64,000 nucleotides of DNA from Liolophura sinensis (GCF_032854445.1 NC_088295.1:89859836-89923835), one strand, 5' to 3'. Numbered from the stretch's first letter, positions 54,601-64,000 are shown. Notes: generated from the sequence alone by a model not told the origin. Translations and numbers: made by a program.

Positions 54601-57155
54601 CACATTGCACGGGGACGGAATTTAACACAGGGCAATGCCCACCGCCATGGCGATCAAAAAGGGTGAAATACTACGACTAAGTTGTAACATAAAGGTCAAT
54701 TTCGTCACGAAAAATAAAGCCTCATTCTGGCACAAAGTAAAACGACTGGCCTATTATTATGACAAAGATGGTGAAAAATCATGGTAGTGAATAAATAGAG
54801 ATGATAGACATGATTATGTTGGCGACAATGGTGTCGGTGATTAAATGGAGATAATAGTGATGATTATTTTGACGACAATGGTGTCGGTGATTAAATGGAG
54901 ATAATAGTGATGATTATGCTGACGACAATGGTGTCGGTGATTAATTGGAGACAGTGATGACAATGGTGTTGGTGAGGAAGGTGTTATTGCTAATAAGCAT
55001 TTCTGTTTCTGATGGCTACGATATTAAAATAAGCATAAAGTCTGCCACTAAATCTGAATTAATTAATACTGTAGTATTCCAGAAACGTTCTAAAAATATT
55101 TAAAAATTATACACCGCTTTTCAAAAACGCCTGATACCCAACCAATGTGTATCAGCTCTATTCCGTGTTCAAGGGGCCGATGTTTCTTTCAGTTTGGCGC
55201 TCGGTCAGGGTTATGTCCGTGGACACAAGCGTCGTGTTTCAGCAGTCCTGTATGTCCTCGTTCTGCATGGGTATAAGCATTTGGTCTAGCTGGCTGTACC
55301 GACATTTGGGAATTTACCAAACGTAACAGGACCTTCTCATTTATAACACTCTTTCATGAGGATATTTTTCTAATAAAGCTTACTTTGCTTAGGAACAATA
55401 ATGTAAAGCCAAAATATTTTTCTTCAAGCAAATGACTCTCAAGGGGCGGGTTTCTTGCTAGCTCACCCTGCCAAGTTAGGTGCAGTCTCCTGCCCAACAT
55501 ATACGCATTCTGACATTGGCAGCCAAGCATTTTCGTGCTCATAAATGTGTGGTTCAAAATGCAGTCATTTAACACTTAAACTAAACGCAAAATCCAATTT
55601 ATTGCATCAATATCTGTCTATCCAGTATAAGAAAGCACACTGACAACCGAGCTAATATGTTTTTTGACGTGAAAGCCAATTATCACGTGACGGCGCTAGT
55701 GATTGACCAAGTTCTACAACATGGCTAGTCGGAGTGAATTATCCTCAATGCTGAACTTCGTCTTCTAGGCTTTCAAAACTTTATAGATTTTTTTTTACAT
55801 ATTTTTCTGCGATAACTATGTCCTATGTCCTTTTTTTTCTATGTATATATAGTGGCAGACATTATGTTCACTTCAACGATGGCTTTGGCAATGATGATGC
55901 TGTAATACTCCGTTGTCATTCGTCACAAAAAGCCTTAGCTAATATCAGACAGCAATCACAGAAGATGAATACTTACATAATGTAGGTGCTGATAATAATG
56001 TATTTCCGTAAAGTTTTGTGCCTGAACAAATCAGTTAGTTTGGGTTTCTCGTCTTCTTCTCCAGAAAGCATAGTCTGAGCCTCCTCCACCTCACCGGGCG
56101 TGGAACTGGACTGCACCGTGACGTCATCAAGAGGAACTGAGTCCTCATGTGCCTCATCCGTTTTGACATCATGCGTGCAGGTGTTGTCAGCGGAGGAGAT
56201 GATGAATCCGTTAGCATTAGCCTTGGTGTAGCTCTTATCTGCCAAGGTTAAATCCTGCTTCGAGTTCGGTATAGTGATCGACCCGAAGTCAAACCCACCC
56301 AGAAGCGGAATCAGCTTTTCTTTGAAAGAAACGTTGTTACACTTAGATGCTCTTTTTAAAACGGCGACAGCTTCTCTCTTCCGGCTCATCACAAAAAGCC
56401 AGCGAACTGATTCCTCGGTGATGCTAATTCACGAAAAAACATGAAACAAGCTTAAATTTCAAATACAACATTCACAAGTTACATGCCAAATAGGTTCGGG
56501 CGATTACATTCAATACAGGTATTATATAATATAAAAGACAGTGTGTGAAAACCAGAGCAGAGGAGTCAGTTAGGGTTTCATTCAGTTTATGTAAATGACA
56601 GAATAACTTGTAGACAGTAGTAACTTAGACTGTCCCGGCCAAGAACTTGTACATGTACAATGGGAAAATCTTAATATCATCAGCTTTTAACGTGAAAGTA
56701 AATTTGGTAGGGCAGACTAGTACATTATATCTGTTACCATAAACTTCAAAGCGCGCAATTAACTTCATCGTCCGCTTTGAGTGGCGTATCAGATGTTATA
56801 TTAACAGTCAGTATGGCTTTTATTATAAACCTTTTACAAAAGACAAAGTCAGAGCAGACTTTTAAAAGGCATACACAGCATTTGTGACCAGGAAGCTATT
56901 TTGAATCGGGATGTAACCTAAATGTTGATTTTCAAACAAGACATCCACTTACAACGTATGCACGATAACGAGGAGGGAGAAGGAAGCCAGACAGAGCTGT
57001 AGGTATCGCCAGCTAGACGCCCGGAAGATGTATGCCACGATAGTGAGGAGCATGATGCCGGCAGCCCAGACGAACTTTGACACCATGGCGACCTTGGCCC
57101 TTACGTCCATGGGGAATAACTCCAGCAGCATAACACACATAATAATGTTGACGCC
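48480..57155 (-). CDS. SLC22-type organic ion transporter, 3' part (seven exons, 5' incomplete)
   Basis: Major-facilitator carrier of the SLC22 group, which moves organic cations, anions or carnitine across the plasma membrane. Exons (minus): 57155-56953, 56423-55977, 53650-53516, 53124-53039, 50762-50654, 49866-49794, 48695-48480. Phases agree throughout, giving 422 codons plus stop. Seen in order: LELFPMDVRAKVAMVSKF; ITEESVRWLFVMSRKREA; a long acidic loop; LYYGLLLMSSSLAGDRFMN and LSGAVEIPAYILCLFVLDRF with the motif DRFGRK; LSTLGKFGSCGTLIVSF; GLGMGFSNGVAAIGGLLAP; and LPETRGRQLPQTLADLDRW. The first half (membrane segments 1-4 and the big external loop, about 150-200 residues) is not found to 64,000. 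Subfamily cannot be set by eye. Confidence 0.9.
49407..49660 (+). mobile_element. Full-length SINE with Ser/Leu-type tRNA head
   Basis: The head gccaccgtggccgagggggt has the TGGCCGAG..GGTTA A box typical of tRNA-Ser/Leu. The B-box region is tgtgagtttaagtccagttc. The common core (ataagtgaaatattcttgag) and the tail start (aacaccaatcaa) follow. The promoter-like boxes are diverged, and it is not a functional tRNA gene. It lies in the SLC22-like gene, antisense to it. Confidence 0.9.
49794..49866 (-). CDS. SLC22-like exon with GLGMGFSNG motif
   Basis: It reads RGLGMGFSNGVAAIGGLLAP then FSSYV, corresponding to R(N/G)MGVG...ARVGGILAP near membrane segment 11 of SLC22 proteins. Confidence 0.92.
50017..50385. 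repeat. 33-bp minisatellite, 11 copies
   Basis: The unit is accatgagcgcctcaaagag plus tagacaaaaccgc. The main variation is ccgc/ctgc, a CpG-to-TpG difference. Because 33 is a multiple of three, one plus and two minus frames stay open (MSASKSRQNRT, SLRRSWCSFVY, LFEALMVQFCL repeats). It lies in an SLC22-like intron. Confidence 0.95.
50654..50762 (-). CDS. SLC22-like exon with LGKFG motif
   Basis: It reads GPPLLVTALSTLGKFGSCGT then LIVSFMHNSEIIPTNLR. This corresponds to the SLC22 block .L...GKFG....F...Y..ELFPT..R; the usual Tyr/Ala-Glu-Leu is His-Asn-Ser-Glu-Ile here. Confidence 0.92.
51335..51565 (-). mobile_element. SINE copy
   Basis: Reversed: tgtatttgtctggtgtttca, cgccgtactcaaggatatct, gtgggaggaaaccgggcagt, then aagctggacttgaactcatg and ccactcggccactgaagcc at the head end. 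First of three copies within 650 bp. Confidence 0.88.
51617..51775 (-). mobile_element. SINE copy, head missing
   Basis: Reversed: ttatttatttgattggtatt, ttacgccgtaattaagagta, cttatacgacggcggccaac, then accatccgcaggttgctgaa and ccatttacagccgg. Confidence 0.9.
51790..51960 (-). mobile_element. Diverged SINE copy
   Basis: Reversed and diverged: tttcacttaagagtatttca, cttaaatacgatggtggcaa, aaggaaaccggggtatcctg. It directly follows the preceding copy. Confidence 0.65.
53039..53124 (-). CDS. SLC22-like exon after the DRFGRK motif
   Basis: It reads RFGRKSCLLGFHVLSGGMLS then MALIINISK, completing LDRFGRK, the conserved signature loop between membrane segments 8 and 9. Confidence 0.93.
53516..53650 (-). 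CDS. SLC22-like exon (membrane segments 7-8)
   Basis: It reads TVDILLYYGLLLMSSSLAGD, then RFMNVLLSGAVEIPAYILCL and FVLDR. The acceptor at 53651 gives the spacing seen in other SLC22 proteins. The frame also stays open through the acceptor into the intron as far as a second acceptor near 53,740, so a longer form is possible but would disrupt segment 7. Confidence 0.9.
53690..54620 (-). repeat. Diverged intronic copies of an SLC22-like exon edge
   Basis: At about 53,705-53,745, 54,300-54,330, 54,355-54,400 and 54,555-54,600 there are sequences resembling the exon's 5' edge plus acceptor (plus strand gagaatgtccaccgtgctgg then tgaggaaac). On the minus strand they read PMNILVMDILAYF, MGILLC, TVNILVFYILY and TVDILFSYIVALAYF, against the exon's TVDILLYYGLL. 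They are diverged and irregularly spaced. Confidence 0.55.
54811..54985. repeat. 50-bp tandem repeat, three to four copies
   Basis: The unit is tgattatgttggcgacaatg, gtgtcggtgattaaatggag, ataatagtga; the last unit is shortened. It lies in an SLC22-like intron. Confidence 0.9.
54986..55976. other. SLC22-like intron, no feature
   Basis: AT-rich intron sequence between the 50-bp repeat and the donor at 55,976. Short open frames on both strands show no family resemblance. Confidence 0.5.
55977..56423 (-). CDS. SLC22-like exon with long cytoplasmic loop
   Basis: It begins ITEESVRWLFVMSRKREAVA, the SLC22 block after membrane segment 6. About 90 polar, acidic, Ser/Thr-rich residues follow, then KPKLTDLFRHKTLRKYIIIS at the start of segment 7. 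The loop is clearly longer than in typical vertebrate members, where the two motifs lie much closer together. Confidence 0.92.
56953..57155 (-). CDS. SLC22-like exon (membrane segments 5-6), first recognisable
   Basis: It reads GVNIIMCVMLLELFPMDVRA, KVAMVSKFVWAAGIMLLTIV, then SSWRYLQLCLASFSLL. This matches the E..(P)...R......F..G......Y....WR.LQ pattern of SLC22. It starts in phase 0 after cacag at 57156. Earlier exons must lie upstream of it, probably outside the window. Confidence 0.9.
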
Positions 57156-57859
57156 CTGTGACAAACATAAATACATCTGTTCACTTTACAACAGTATCAA
57201 TAACCTCTCACTTACATGTAGCCTTGTGTTTATCCTTGCCATTGCTCTTGATTTCTTTCAAAAAATTTATTGAAGAACAATCTAAGCCAATAAAAAGACA
57301 AGACTGCTCTACTAGAAAAAACTGTGTATTTATCACTGACGTTGCGGTGATAACCTTTCAGCTTCAGCAATGTAAATGTTATACCTAAGGGACAGGCTAC
57401 ACATACGTCCTGACCTACTTTACTGGCTCCTTTCTATGCGACTTTGCATGGATACAATGTTTTCATATAGGTGACAGCGGGGAAGTGCTTAAGCTCACAA
57501 CATGTTACAATCTAAGCATATGTTTCCAGACTGAAGCAAGAGCATAATACCTTTTCCATTTGGTATAGACTGCAAATCTGCTATTCAGTGGTATGAACAA
57601 ATTCAACCAATGGCCCATCATTTGCTATTATCAGAAAGTGTTCCACTCAAGAGCACTATCTTGATGGCACTACATGAAAGCAAATGCCTTTCCCTGTGAT
57701 GCTATAGCATAGCATCTTTCCATGCAATGCACTTTTTTCGTCAGGTATCTCGGGAAGATCGAAGGTTTACTCCCGGTCCTCCTGTTCCCTGCATCCCCAT
57801 AAGCCTAGCCACCGTTGTATAAGTAAGAAAAAAGTTCTTGAACACTGGATTAAACATCC

Positions 57860-58125
57860 CTTCAATTTATTAATTTATTTCACGCTGTACTCATGAACAT
57901 TTCACTTATATGACGGCTGCCTGCATTATTGTGGAAGTAAAACGGGCTGAGTCCGAGGGAAACTCACAACCACCCACAGGCTTCTAGCAAACCTTCTCAT
58001 GTACTGCCGGAGAGGAAGCCAGCATGAGAAGGATTTGAACTCACAGCCACTAAATTAGAGGGAGGTTCCTGGGTCATTGCGCCGCGCTGGCACAAAAACC
58101 ACCTCGGTCACGGAGGCTCCAGTAC
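57860..58125 (-). mobile_element. Nearly full-length SINE
   Basis: Reversed: ttatttcacgctgtactcat, cttatatgacggctgcctgc, then gccggagaggaagccagcat, aggatttgaactcacagcca (B-box region) and acctcggtcacggaggctcc (head). A short insertion (cacaaaaac) lies near the A box. Confidence 0.88.
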
Positions 58126-58198
58126 CACTAAATGCCCTCTTTTGGTGTAATTAACGCACAGCTTCATTTCAGTTGTACAAATGTGTAGCAGCGGGCAT

Positions 58199-59930
58199 GC
58201 AACGAACGCAAATACCGTAAGACACATCAGCGTTTCACTGGAAGAATGGTATGCCTACATCATGTACACGTAGTTGTATATGAGATTGGTATCTCCATAT
58301 CAGCCTTACTTAATACTGCACTAGAATTATCAGTTTGATACAGCGTATAAACAGTCACCAAGGGATATCAAGTGTCACAAGTTATGTAAATCTGAGCAGC
58401 ATACATCGGAATTTATAGATTGTTAAACTCTTTAAGTTTAGTCAGTGGTCTTATCTCAGAGGAGCAATCGTGCAAAGCCTTTGGCAACAAGGTATGTTCC
58501 GTTCAACATTGTGTGACTGGTTTCATAGGATCTGTGTTAACACTGAATGTAGTTATAGTTTACCAGCCGATGGAAGTTCTGCTCGTCCCGCCTGGTCCAA
58601 CTGCAGTTTATTAGCCCAGAAATGATCAACCAAAAACAGCTTGGCCAGAGGTGAATCTGTTTACACGGGGACTTTTGTAGGCCACATAAAACACGAGGTC
58701 AGAACTTGATCAGGGATAGGCAAAAATCCAAGGGAATATTGTGAAACGTAACGCGTAAGATACTCAAAAGATGCCCTTAAAAATGACCTAGCTTGCTTAA
58801 TGTAAACTTCTAGCTCGTTTAAGGCTTGAAGGGTTTCTGAATATATTATGCTTAGTGTCAACCATTGTGCCAAGTAGGTCGTCGCACAGTATGACATTTT
58901 TTTCATGCCATTGGTGTCAGTTGTATCAAACTATTTCGCAGATACTGTTTTCTGTCCCCAATAACCATTTGTCTGTAAATTAAAATGCTACATAACATCA
59001 TCTTGCTATGGTGTGTGGAGACTTAACACATCACTTCTTTTTAGAATAATAGCTTAGTATTTATTTTTAGCTCTATCCGTGAGATGATCATACCAATCCT
59101 GTTTTTCTATCTGTACATATATATGGACTGAAATGTTAACATGAATATAGCTGAAGATATTCAGTACAGTACTAACACTTTAAGGTCATCACGATCATCC
59201 TCCACAAACACTGGACAAACTTACATTCCTGGGCTAATTGTATTCAGATAATGTGCATACATAAAGGAAATCTATTTAAATATATCTATCACCAGAAAGA
59301 TTGATTTTTTACTTGTAAAAGCTTTTTGAATACATAATCCATTTCTGGAGCCAGGTATTCTGAGGACCAGACAGAGTCAAGAGATATAAAACAGAAATGA
59401 AAAACATGTTTTGATATATAGCAGTCTTTCGCTGGATATGCATTTAGCTGAAACCCCAGTTCTTACTGCTTGTCAGACGATGGTGATCATAAGCGGTACA
59501 CAAAGATCAAATCGGAAGGCCAAAGGGCATTCAGGATGCTATATACAGTGAGATCTGCTTGCAGTGGATATCTGTCCGTCAAACATGATGTGAACAATGC
59601 GACTGTTAACTGAAGCATGATTCGGCATAGTTATCGTGTTATACTGATATTATTTGTCAACACTAGAATCGTGAAGCCTTATGTTAATTTCTTGCTTTCA
59701 TCCAAGGGGTTCGACAATGAACGTTGTGAAGCATTTCGATCCATGATGCTTGCTCCTTTAAATTTATTTCACCAGATTTGACTTGATATTATAGTTCCCA
59801 CAAGGGCAATATACCGAAGGCTAGCTAGTCTATGAACTGAGGTTTGAGTGTACCTAGTCAGGTAACTGAAAATCTCTCTGTTATAACGCCGCAGCCAAAC
59901 TAGAAAGGGTTGGATTTAAGCAAATGACTT
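58199..59930. repeat. Copy 1 of an unclassified 1.7-kb repeat (parts A+B)
   Basis: Part A is about 58,210-58,790 and part B about 58,790-59,905. Both recur at 61.03-63.11 kb at high identity. Open frames are short; I see no reverse transcriptase, transposase or capsid. The class is unknown. Confidence 0.85.
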
Positions 59931-61026
59931 CACAGGTTGAGGGCTAGGTACTGAAGCCACGCTAGTGTAAATCCTCGGTAATTTAGTATTATAGGGGTGG
60001 ATTAAGCATATTATTAAGTTAGATGTAAATGGACAGCTCTATCATCAGAATTATACAAATTGTGTTACTTTAATTCGTCCTATATTCTCCTGAGAATTTG
60101 CTTATTTTATTTAAATGTTTAAACGAATGAAAATTGGGAAGCACTCAGATCATATTCAATCCGTGACAAAGGAAACATGAAAGCACTTGACAGCAAATCC
60201 GAAGCCATTCATAATGGCAATATCCTGTACTATTATTCTACTCTGATTGCTGTATACTCTTGTTACAAAGAAGTTCCGACTCATTTTCTCATCGAATGTC
60301 ATTTCGTCAGGAAAAAATCAATCTTTCCGGTGATAGATATATTTAAATAGATTTCCTTTATGTATGCACACTATCCGAATACAATCAGATCCATCCACTC
60401 GCGGAGAGTGACACAAATAACTTAATATCGTGATAGTATATCCAAAACCTTCATCTCGAGGGAGTTTGATCAGTTTATTGTGAAATTAAAAACAAATGGC
60501 ATTTTAGTTCTATTCATATATAATATATAAATTCATATATAAGTAAATGTCACGAACGTCTCACTTCTGTATCTTTTAATTGCATCTTCCAAGGACTTAC
60601 TAAAACGACACAAGTGATATTTAGCCGCTGGGCTGCGGGTCTGATTGTTACAATTTCTGTATTTATTTACTTGATTGGTGTTTTACGCCGTACGTTCGGC
60701 AGGAGAGGAAGCCAGCATGAGCTGGACTTGAACTCACGGGACCGCATTGGTGAGAGGCTCCTTAGTCATTACGCTGCCCTATCGCGCTAACCAACTAAGC
60801 CATGGAGGCCCCTCTGTTACAGTTTATGTGTTCATGAAAAACAGAACATTTAAGAATGTTTGTGTGTTTTAAAACTGACACGAAACCAATAATCAGTAAA
60901 TGGCGGAGTCTTCGACGTAGGGAATCCAGGCACTCTCGCTTTCTGCCGACAATCAACGTCCCTGTGGTGTTTTGTCACAGGTTTCGTTGGTTTATTTCCT
61001 AGCATTTCCTCAATAGGATGGATCCA
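59931..61026. other. Spacer between the two large repeat copies
   Basis: It contains an inverted copy of about 75 bp of part B (60,318-60,390 against about 59,235-59,305: cggtgatagatatatttaaa and tagatttcctttatgtatgc) and a SINE. Nothing else is recognised. Confidence 0.65.
60655..60812 (-). mobile_element. Internally deleted SINE
   Basis: Reversed: the tail (ttatttacttgattggtgtt, ttacgccgta) joins directly to the head (caggagaggaagccagcatg, agctggacttgaactcacgg, cgctaaccaactaagccatg, gaggcccc). The middle core is missing. The head shows the best-preserved tRNA-like A box in the window (tggcttagttgg on the minus strand). Confidence 0.9.
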
Positions 61027-63113
61027 GCTTGCTTAATGTAAACTTCTAGCTCGTTTGAGGCTTGAAGGGTTTCTGAATATATTATGCTTTAGTGTCAACC
61101 ATTGTGCCAAGTAGGTCGTCGCACAGTATGACATTTTTTTCATGCCATTGGTGTCAGTTGTATCAAACTATTTCGCAGATACTGTTTTCTGTCCCCAATA
61201 ACCATTTGTCTGTAAATTAAAATGCTACATAACATCATGTTATGATGTGGAGACTTAACACATCACTTCTTTTTAGAATAATAGCTTAGTATTTATTTTT
61301 AGCTCTATCCGTGAGATGATCATACCAATCCTGTTTTTCTATCTGTACATATATATGGACTGAAATGTTAACATGAATATAGCTGAAGATATTCAGTACA
61401 GTACTAACACTTTAAGGTCATCACGATCATCCTCCACAAACACTGGACAAACTTACATTCATGAGCTGATTGTATTCAGATAGTGTGCATACATAAAGGA
61501 AATCTATTTAAATATATCTATCACCAGAAAGATTGAATTTTTTACTTTTAAAAGGTTTTTGAATACATAATCCATTTCTGGAGCCAGGTATTCTGAGGAC
61601 CAGACAGAGTCAAGAGATATAAAACAGAAATGAAAAACATGTTTTGATATATAGCAATCTTTCGCTGGATATGCATTTAGCTGAAACCCCAGTTCTTACT
61701 GCTTGTCAGACGATGGTGATAATAAGCGGTGCACAAAGATCAAATCGGAAGGCCAAAGGGCATTCAGGATGCTATATACAGTGATATCTGTCCGTCAAAC
61801 ATGATGTGAACAATGCGACTGTTAACTGGAGCATGATTCGGCATAGTTATCGTGTTATACTGATATTATTTGTCAACACTAGAATCGTGAAGCCTTATGT
61901 TAATTTCTTGCTTTCATCCAAGGGGTTCGACAACGAACGTTGTGAAGCATTTCGATCCATGATGCTTGCTTCTTTAAATTTATTTCACCAGATTTGACTT
62001 GATACTATAGTTCCCACAAGGGCAATATACCGAAGGCTAGCTAGTCTATGAATTGAGGTTTGAGTGTACCTAGTCAGGTAACTGAAAATCTCCCTGTTAT
62101 AACGCCGCAGCCAAACTAGAAAGGGGTGTCTTACGGAAATACCGTAAGACACATCAGCGTTTCACTGGAAAAATGGTATACCTACATCATGTATACGTAG
62201 TTTTATATGGGATTGGTATCTCCATATCAGCCTTACTTAATACTGCACTAGAATTATCAGTTTGATACAGCGTATAAACAGTCACCAAGGGATATCAAGT
62301 GTCCGTCACAAGTTATGTAAATCTGAGCAGCATACATCGGCATTTATAGATTGTTAAACTCTTTAAGTTTAGTCAGTGGTCTTATCTCAGAGGAGCAATC
62401 GTGCAAAGCCTTTGGCAACAAGGTATGTTCCGTTCAACATTGTGTGACTGGTTTCATGGGATCTGTGTTAACACTGAATGTTGTTATAGTTTACCAGCCG
62501 ATGGAAGTTCTGCTCGTCCCGCCTGGTCCAACTGCAGTTTATTAGCCCAGAAATGATCAACCAAAAACAGCTTGGCCAGAGGTGAATCTGTTTACACGGG
62601 GACTTTTGTAGGCCACATAAAACACGAGGTCAGAACTTGATCAGGGATAGGTAAAAATCCAAGGGAATATTGTGAAACGTAACGCGTAAGACACTCAAAA
62701 GATGCCCTTAAAAATGACCTAGCTTGCTTAAAGTAAACTTCTAGCTCGTTTGAGGCTTGAAGGGTTTCTGAATATATTATGCTTTAGTGTCAACCATTGT
62801 GCCAAGTAGGTTGTCGCACAGTATGACATTTTTTCATGCCACTGGTGTCAGTTGTATCAAACTATTTCGCAGATACTGTTTTCTGTCCCCAATAACCATT
62901 TGTCTGTAAATTGAAATGCTACATAACATCATGTTATGATGTGGAGACTTAACACATCACTTCATTTTAGAATAATAGCTGAGGACCAGACAGAGTCAAG
63001 AGATACAAAACAGAAATGAAAAACATGTTTTGATATATAGCAGTCTTTCGCTGGATATGCATTTAGCTGAAACCCCAGTTCTTACTGCTTGTCAGACGAT
63101 GGTGATAATAAGA
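61027..63113. repeat. Copy 2 of the unclassified repeat (B-A-B order)
   Basis: Part B at 61,027-62,125, part A at about 62,142-62,730, then a second B at about 62,730-63,113 that lacks about 380 bp after ttagaataatagct. The order B-A-B shows that the family also exists in tandem. The two copies differ by scattered substitutions and small indels, for example 16 bp near 59,570. Confidence 0.85.
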
Positions 63114-63189
63114 GGTCGACGTTCGTGTGGCAGTTGCGTATTGTCTAACCTTCGTTGAAGACGTTGTCTTTCACCAGTATGGGATGCAT

Positions 63190-63360
63190 ATCTGTACGTT
63201 ACACGTGGGAATTTTCCTCAGTAACTTGCCAAAGGCCGATGGTTTTCCCCACGTATTTCAGTTTCCTTCATTTATACAATTAAAAACAAATGACCGTCAT
63301 CGTGAAAAGTGAGAACTTTTGAGCAATGCGTTGAACAACAACCAAATAAATAAATAAATT
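63190..63360 (+). mobile_element. Diverged SINE 3' half
   Basis: The order gccaaaggccgatggttttc, aaatgaccgtcatcgtgaaa, agtgagaacttttgagcaat, gcgttgaacaacaaccaaat, aaataaataaatt follows the core and tail of the common SINE with many differences. Confidence 0.6.
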
Positions 63361-63399
63361 TCAGACAGAACGTTTTTACGTTCTTTTAGGACACCGGAC

Positions 63400-63561
63400 A
63401 TGGAAAACGTCGGGACCAAGATTGGCAGAAAAGCCGGAGTGTTGGTTCAACCTCAGCCTTACGAAGAGAATTTTGGACCTTTTTTTGCTCGCTCGCGCTT
63501 GAAATTTCATCAGCTGGTTGATAAATGCTGGAAAGTCAGCAAACCAATTTTAACCAAGTAA
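63400..63561 (+). CDS. Hypothetical 53-codon frame, possible exon
   Basis: It reads MENVGTKIGRKAGVLVQPQP, then YEENFGPFFARSRLKFHQLV and so on to TAA. A good acceptor-like ttacgttcttttag precedes it. The first half looks coding in composition, but I recognise no family and it lies near the window edge. It could be chance. Confidence 0.2.
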   Translation: MENVGTKIGRKAGVLVQPQPYEENFGPFFARSRLKFHQLVDKCWKVSKPILTK

Positions 63562-64000
63562 CATTTACTAATTAGCGCCTCAACGTTCTCTTTCTGGTTT
63601 ATCATATTCTCCACATAGACCTGTGATGTTTTCAACTGGAACTCAGTTAATGCTCGATGACGTAATGTTGAGAAATCCTGTCCCATAAGATGGCACAAAG
63701 CTGTTTTTTGACTACAATTTACTCTACCCTGGAAAATAACTTTTTTACTGAATTTTCTGGTAAGATCTCTCAATTTTCGGGACTAAGTACATTCAGGTCT
63801 GTATTTCACAAGTTGTTATAAACCATGCAACCTGAGAAGGTACACAATTTTCCATTTTCTAGGCCAACTTGAGGAAATCAGCTTTTCTTAAAATGTGTTG
63901 AACCAAAATGCCTTTAAAGAGTACATGCCTATATTCCTGTAGCGAAATATGTACATCACAAATACAAATTCTACAATTTTCCCAAAAATGCCGTCTGTTA

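Noticed and set aside
58420-58614. Small gene duplicated at 62,351-62,545
   Set aside because: The near-identical 64-codon frames simply lie in part A of the repeat; there is no domain, and surrounding non-coding sequence is equally conserved between copies.

Overview
This is invertebrate nuclear DNA: AT-rich, with short GT-AG exons scattered through long introns, many minisatellites and many copies of tRNA-derived SINEs. The commonest SINE ends in the caatcaaataaata tail and keeps the gccggcgtcgtataagtgaaatattcttgag-type core. A second type ends in a (CACT)n run. Both resemble families known from molluscs and related lophotrochozoans, so a mollusc is most likely; a brachiopod or other lophotrochozoan is not excluded.

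Four host genes can be read. (1) Minus strand, 2.8-26.3 kb: an ABCG1/ABCG4-type half-transporter. Thirteen coding exons join in frame to a 718-residue protein, and a likely non-coding first exon lies near 31.0 kb. (2) Plus strand, 31.17-35.45 kb: a BTB/POZ protein with eight zinc fingers, starting with a tiny four-codon exon. Genes 1 and 2 diverge from a gap of about 150 bp that looks like a shared promoter. (3) Plus strand, 44.70-46.00 kb: a GCNT-type (GT14) beta-1,6-N-acetylglucosaminyltransferase in a single coding exon. (4) Minus strand, 48.5-57.2 kb: the last seven exons of an SLC22-type solute carrier whose 5' part is not recognisable in the window. Genes 3 and 4 converge. The four genes do not form an obvious pathway.

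Between and inside the genes: a 61-bp minisatellite abuts exon 9 of the ABCG gene (6.3-7.95 kb). A hAT transposon remnant and a CR1/L2-like LINE end lie at 13.0-14.8 kb. An 82-bp dimeric minisatellite is at 28.1 kb, and a foldback element at 32.1 kb. A 3.5-kb minisatellite block with a 1,089-bp higher-order repeat and internal inverted arms occupies 38.6-42.1 kb, followed at once by an 85-bp minisatellite (42.1-43.46 kb). A 33-bp array lies in the SLC22 gene at 50.0 kb. A 1.7-kb unclassified repeat family occupies 58.2-63.1 kb.

The most unusual theme is repeated small tandem duplication of exon edges, with their splice sites, into the neighbouring intron. I see it at ABCG exons 4, 6, 9 and 11 and, more diverged, at one SLC22 exon. 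At ABCG exon 9 it has grown to about 27 copies, so the authentic 5' splice site is followed by a long row of near-identical decoys. I found no complete new gene system; this pattern is the best candidate for something undescribed.
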